A stretch of 64,000 bases of DNA. Origin: Alopecurus myosuroides. Taxonomy: Eukaryota > Streptophyta > Magnoliopsida > Poales > Poaceae. The translations under genes were made by a program, and so were the position numbers. The DNA lies in assembly GCA_028641055.1 (NCBI GenBank), contig CM054057.1, forward strand, positions 578,364,610 through 578,428,609, in the 5' to 3' direction. Below are positions 60,617 through 64,000 of the stretch, one piece after another (the stretch's first letter is position 1; every line of letters starts with the position of its first letter). The notes below the pieces were generated by a model that was not told the DNA's origin, searched no databases, and saw only the letters and a list, made by a program, of their open reading frames with translations.

Positions 60617-61099
60617 TGATATGTCATAAACGTATCGATAATTTCTGATGTTCCATGTTATTTCCTACATGTTTTCTATACACTTTATGTCATTTTTATC
60701 GAATTCCGGGACTAACCTATTGACAAGATGTCACAGCGTCAGTTCCATGTTTTCTGTTGTTTTTACTTTTAGAAAAGTTGTTCTGGAAATATACGCGTAA
60801 TTAGAAAATTTGAAGCCCGGAAGTCTTAGAATTCCCCGGAAGCATCCAGAAGACCGAAGAGGAGCCGAAGAGGGGCAACAGGGGGGCCACACCATAGGGT
60901 GGCGCGCCCCTGGTCGCGCCAGCTATAGGTGTGCCCCCCGGAGCGCCACCGCCTTTGCCCTTTCGCCTATTTAAGCCCCCAGGATGGAAAACCCTAAACA
61001 CCTGATCAAAATCCCCGAAAAAGTTCCGCAGGAGAGGAGATCATCACCGGAGGCTTCTACATCACCATCAGAAATTAGGGATACGTTTATGACGTATCA
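60617..61099. repeat. Chimeric 483-bp LTR at the palindrome centre
   Basis: From 60617 it is a plus-strand LTR start (TGATATGTCATAAACG), continuing to about 61064 (CATCACCAT). There it joins the last 35 bases of a minus-strand LTR (61065-61099, ending GACGTATCA). Both ends therefore read TGATAYGTCATAAACG inwards. Most of a normal 1.57-kb LTR is missing. The join has the short shared word CCAT. Confidence 0.8.
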
Positions 61100-63710
61100 A
61101 GCATCCCCAAGCCTACTTCATACTCTTCCTCGAGTAGGTAAACGATAAAACAATAATTTTTGAGGTGACATGCTACTAACACAAACTTGATCAATCTAAT
61201 GTAAAAGCATATGCACGCTCAGGTCATAAAACTTTAAACACAGACATGATAAATAAAACTTTAATAATAAAGCATAGAAATTACTTTGCATCACGAAAGG
61301 TAACTCAAATAAAGGATCATGAATAATAATGCAAAGAAAGGTAAACGTTTGTTTCAGGTATAGAGAAAGCATGGCAAAGTGATATTTCGATAGTCTTTAA
61401 GAGTGGGGCAAAACATAAATTCCAGGACACCTTCAAAGTTCAAGAGGAAGACTAGAACAAATAATTTAAGAACAAATGATATCACATCATGAAGTAATTA
61501 TTGATGCTTATGGGACAAATGCACATAGAACATAGAATGGCAAAAATTCTCTCTCAACTGTGCATAAATTTAGAAGATGGAGACTCAACATAAAAGCAAA
61601 AGAAAGGCCCTTCGCAGAGGGAAGTAGGGATCACTCATGTGCTAGAGCTTTTATTTTATTAAATAGAGGTATTAAAAGTTTGACATTTGTGGAGGAATGG
61701 CTAATGTGAACGAATGGTAAACAGAAAATACAGTACGTCACAAGTCAATTGGATTTACAAGAGCGGCTCTCATGGTGAAGGACGCAACTGGTATAGAAGG
61801 TCATCCCTCTTTCTCTTTTGTTTACACAATTATGCTTTGACTGATAAATCAGGGGCACAAATAGTGAAGAGAATTTGTTTGCATTAATTTGGGGCTGGGC
61901 ACCCGCTTGCATGAAGAAACTAGTCCAAGGTGTGAAATCCAATCAACAAGTGAGATAAAGATTCTCTATTTACGTCCTCGTGAGCAAAAACAGGAACACA
62001 AAACAGAAATAATTTTGAAGGTTTTAAAGGTAACACATGAGCAATTTACTTTGGAATGGCAGTTAAATACCACATCTAGGTAGGTATGGTGGAAAAAATG
62101 GGGAAAACTTTGGTTTAAGAAGTTTGGATGCACGAGTAGAGCTCATACTCGGTACAGGTGGAGGCTAGCAAAAGACTGGGAGCGACAAATCAAGAGAGCA
62201 TAAGAACCATAATCATGCATAGCGACATAAGCATCATTAATTAAAACATAAGCAGTATCACAAGTTCAAAAAATAAGTGGTCATGGAGGCTATTCGTGAC
62301 TGGTTTGTAGTCATAAACATGGTGTGAGCATGCGGCAAGTCAACCAAATAAAACATTCGGAAGAGAATACCATATATTGATGATTTACTATGACAAGAAC
62401 AACTCATGAATCTTTCAATACATATTAAACACTCTCAGCTATTTGAGGCTAATCATGCTACTCAATAACCACAAGGCTTTAAAACTAAAATAAAATTTAG
62501 CATGGCATGAAAAAGTCCTAGCCACGGTCTATACAAGCTTCTACTAGTACTGTTATAAATTCTACTTCAAGCAGCAGTTTTTCTTTTGTTTCTCCCAACA
62601 AGCACCGTACAAAACAGGATTTAACAAAAATACTCTTTATGATACAGCAAGCAAACATGATAGTACTCAAATAATACTACTAAAACTAACAGCTCTAATA
62701 AGAGATGCATGCAAAACAGGAGCTGAATAAATGCAGCAACTAGACAAAGATTAAGAATACATCGTATTCTCAAGAAAAAGCGGATCATGTCACTCTCCAA
62801 TAAAACAATGCTGGGGTCCAACCAAGCTTATTATGAAAGTAAAAACAAACTGAAAGCAAATACAAAAGCAAAGTGAAAAAAGGACGCTCCAAGTAAAGCA
62901 CATAAGATGCGACCGAATAAAAATATAGTTTCACTAGAAGTCACCTGATAATTTGTTGATGAAGAAGAGGATGCCTTGGGCATCCCCAAGCTTAGACGCT
63001 TGAGTATTCTTGGAATTTGTTTGGATGTACCACCGGGGAATACCCAAGCTTAGGCTTTTCACTCTTCTTGATCACATCATATCATCCTGTTCTCTTGACC
63101 CTTGAAAACTTCCTTCACATCAAAATTCTCACAATCTTCATTAGCAACGTTAGTGCACCTGAAATAATAAATCCACATGGTTCAGTTTCAACACAAGTCT
63201 AACAATAAAAACACATTCGCTACTGTCACAACTTCTTTCAAAACTCTTTTTCTCAAAAGAACACCAAAAGAAAGAGATTAAGATGCAAATGCGATAAATG
63301 GCAGAAATCTGTCAAAAACAGAACAGCAGGTAAAGATCGATTTTTTTAAAAATCTTCTGTTACTCAAATAAAAAATTGGTATTCTAAGAAAATTTGCGTA
63401 TATAATTCAGTATTAAGCACAAAACATCTCAGGTAATTTTGAATTTTCTGTGATTTTTAACGGAATTAACAGTGGACAGAAGAAATCTGTTTCCTGCGCA
63501 TAAATCCGAAATATAGGCTCAATTTTCCACTAGTGGCTTTACTTGGCTAAAAAAAAAATCAAAAGAGAAGATACAACAGGGTTACTAAGGAAATAGAAAA
63601 CACCCAGGTGCAAAGCACACCAAAGAAAACAAAGTAAAACTGAAAGAAAACAGAGAAATAAAACGGGTTGTCTCCTGGTAGCGCTTTTCTTTAACGCCTT
63701 TCAGATAGGC
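61100..63710 (-). other. Inverted 3' UTR, right arm of the palindrome
   Basis: A minus-strand Athila-like 3' UTR starting with the purine tract (AGCATCCCCAAGCC on the plus strand). It parallels 13498-16215. It includes the hairpin with one mismatch at 62967-62987 and the shared GCGCTTTTCTTTAACGCC block at 63681-63698. No gene is supported. Confidence 0.8.
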
Positions 63711-64000
63711 ATAGAAAGCAAAGATGCTCACATAAGAAATATGAATTAAGAAAAGGAGAGCATCAAAAAGAAATTATAAAACAAATTTAAGTCTAACCCA
63801 CTTCCTATGCATAGGAATCTTGTAAAGAAATAAATTAAAGAAACTCAAAATAGAAATCATGGGAAGGTAGAACAAGAGCAACTTCAAAACTTTCAACAAA
63901 AAGAGAGGTGTATTAGTAACATGAAAATTCCTACAACCATATTTTCCTCTCTCATAATAATTTTCAATAGCATCATGAACAAACTAAACAACATAATTAT
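63711..64000 (-). other. Interior of a minus-strand Athila-like element, cut by the window edge
   Basis: After the block shared with 16197-16240 the sequence diverges from element 1 and element 2. No gag-like frame is visible in the remaining 290 bases. The element continues beyond the window. Confidence 0.45.

Overview
The window is repeat-rich, AT-leaning nuclear DNA from a grass, most likely a Triticeae or other Pooideae genome. The evidence is nested LTR retrotransposons, a Stowaway MITE, a hAT-type element, and an LTR end (51530-51554) of a type I recall from wheat and barley Athila-lineage gypsy families. There is no bacterial gene organisation, no CRISPR array, no rRNA or tRNA gene, and no host gene I can support. 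Essentially all recognisable coding sequence belongs to broken transposons.

Layout. 1-759 is unassigned. 765-6124 is a nearly complete Ty1/copia element on the minus strand, with 169-bp LTRs, TSD TTTAC, a tRNA-iMet primer site and a polypurine tract. Its gag-pol is broken by one stop and one frameshift. 6130-8940 is low-copy-looking intergenic DNA with microsatellites and a 53-bp tandem repeat. 8949-9662 is a non-autonomous hAT-like element with an 8-bp TSD. 9715-10157 is an unclassified element with inverted ends. 11470-11724 is a Stowaway MITE. 11815-20168 is a minus-strand Athila-like gypsy complex (LTR, 3' UTR, gag-protease pseudogene, two primer sites, LTR). 20440-20892 is the end of another gypsy LTR, probably Tat type. 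It is interrupted right after its primer site by a second minus-strand Athila-like element (20902-27197).

27198-31010 is a mosaic: the primer-site-side internal sequence of the interrupted element, a copia-like LTR fragment with 125-bp tandem repeats, and a broken gypsy-type gag with a Transposase_28-like domain. 31329-34409 is the 3' end of a plus-strand Athila-like element with an ATHILA ORF-1-like pseudogene. Its LTR (34410-35619 and 51380-51554) is split by a 15.75-kb element (35620-51374, TSD CTATA) with about 6.1-kb LTRs and a 3.6-kb non-coding interior. This is a LARD, and it keeps a few pol C-terminal codons that suggest a Del/Tekay chromovirus parent.

51555-64000 is an Athila-like 5' interior with a reduced gag-like ORF, then a 3.93-kb tandem duplication (LTR plus 3' UTR, twice), then a chimeric 483-bp LTR at the centre of a large inverted repeat whose right half reaches nearly to the window edge.

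How it works together. At least three related non-autonomous Athila-like elements share LTR ends, a tRNA-Asp-type primer site, a 3' UTR with a conserved hairpin, and the same gag C-terminal tail. They carry different upstream ORFs and no pol. They presumably moved using enzymes supplied by complete relatives. No new defence or metabolic system is visible. The most interesting content is the structural history: the LARD, the duplication seeded by an LTR insertion, the palindrome, and modular ORF replacement. All identities and percentages are from reading by eye. No search or alignment was run.
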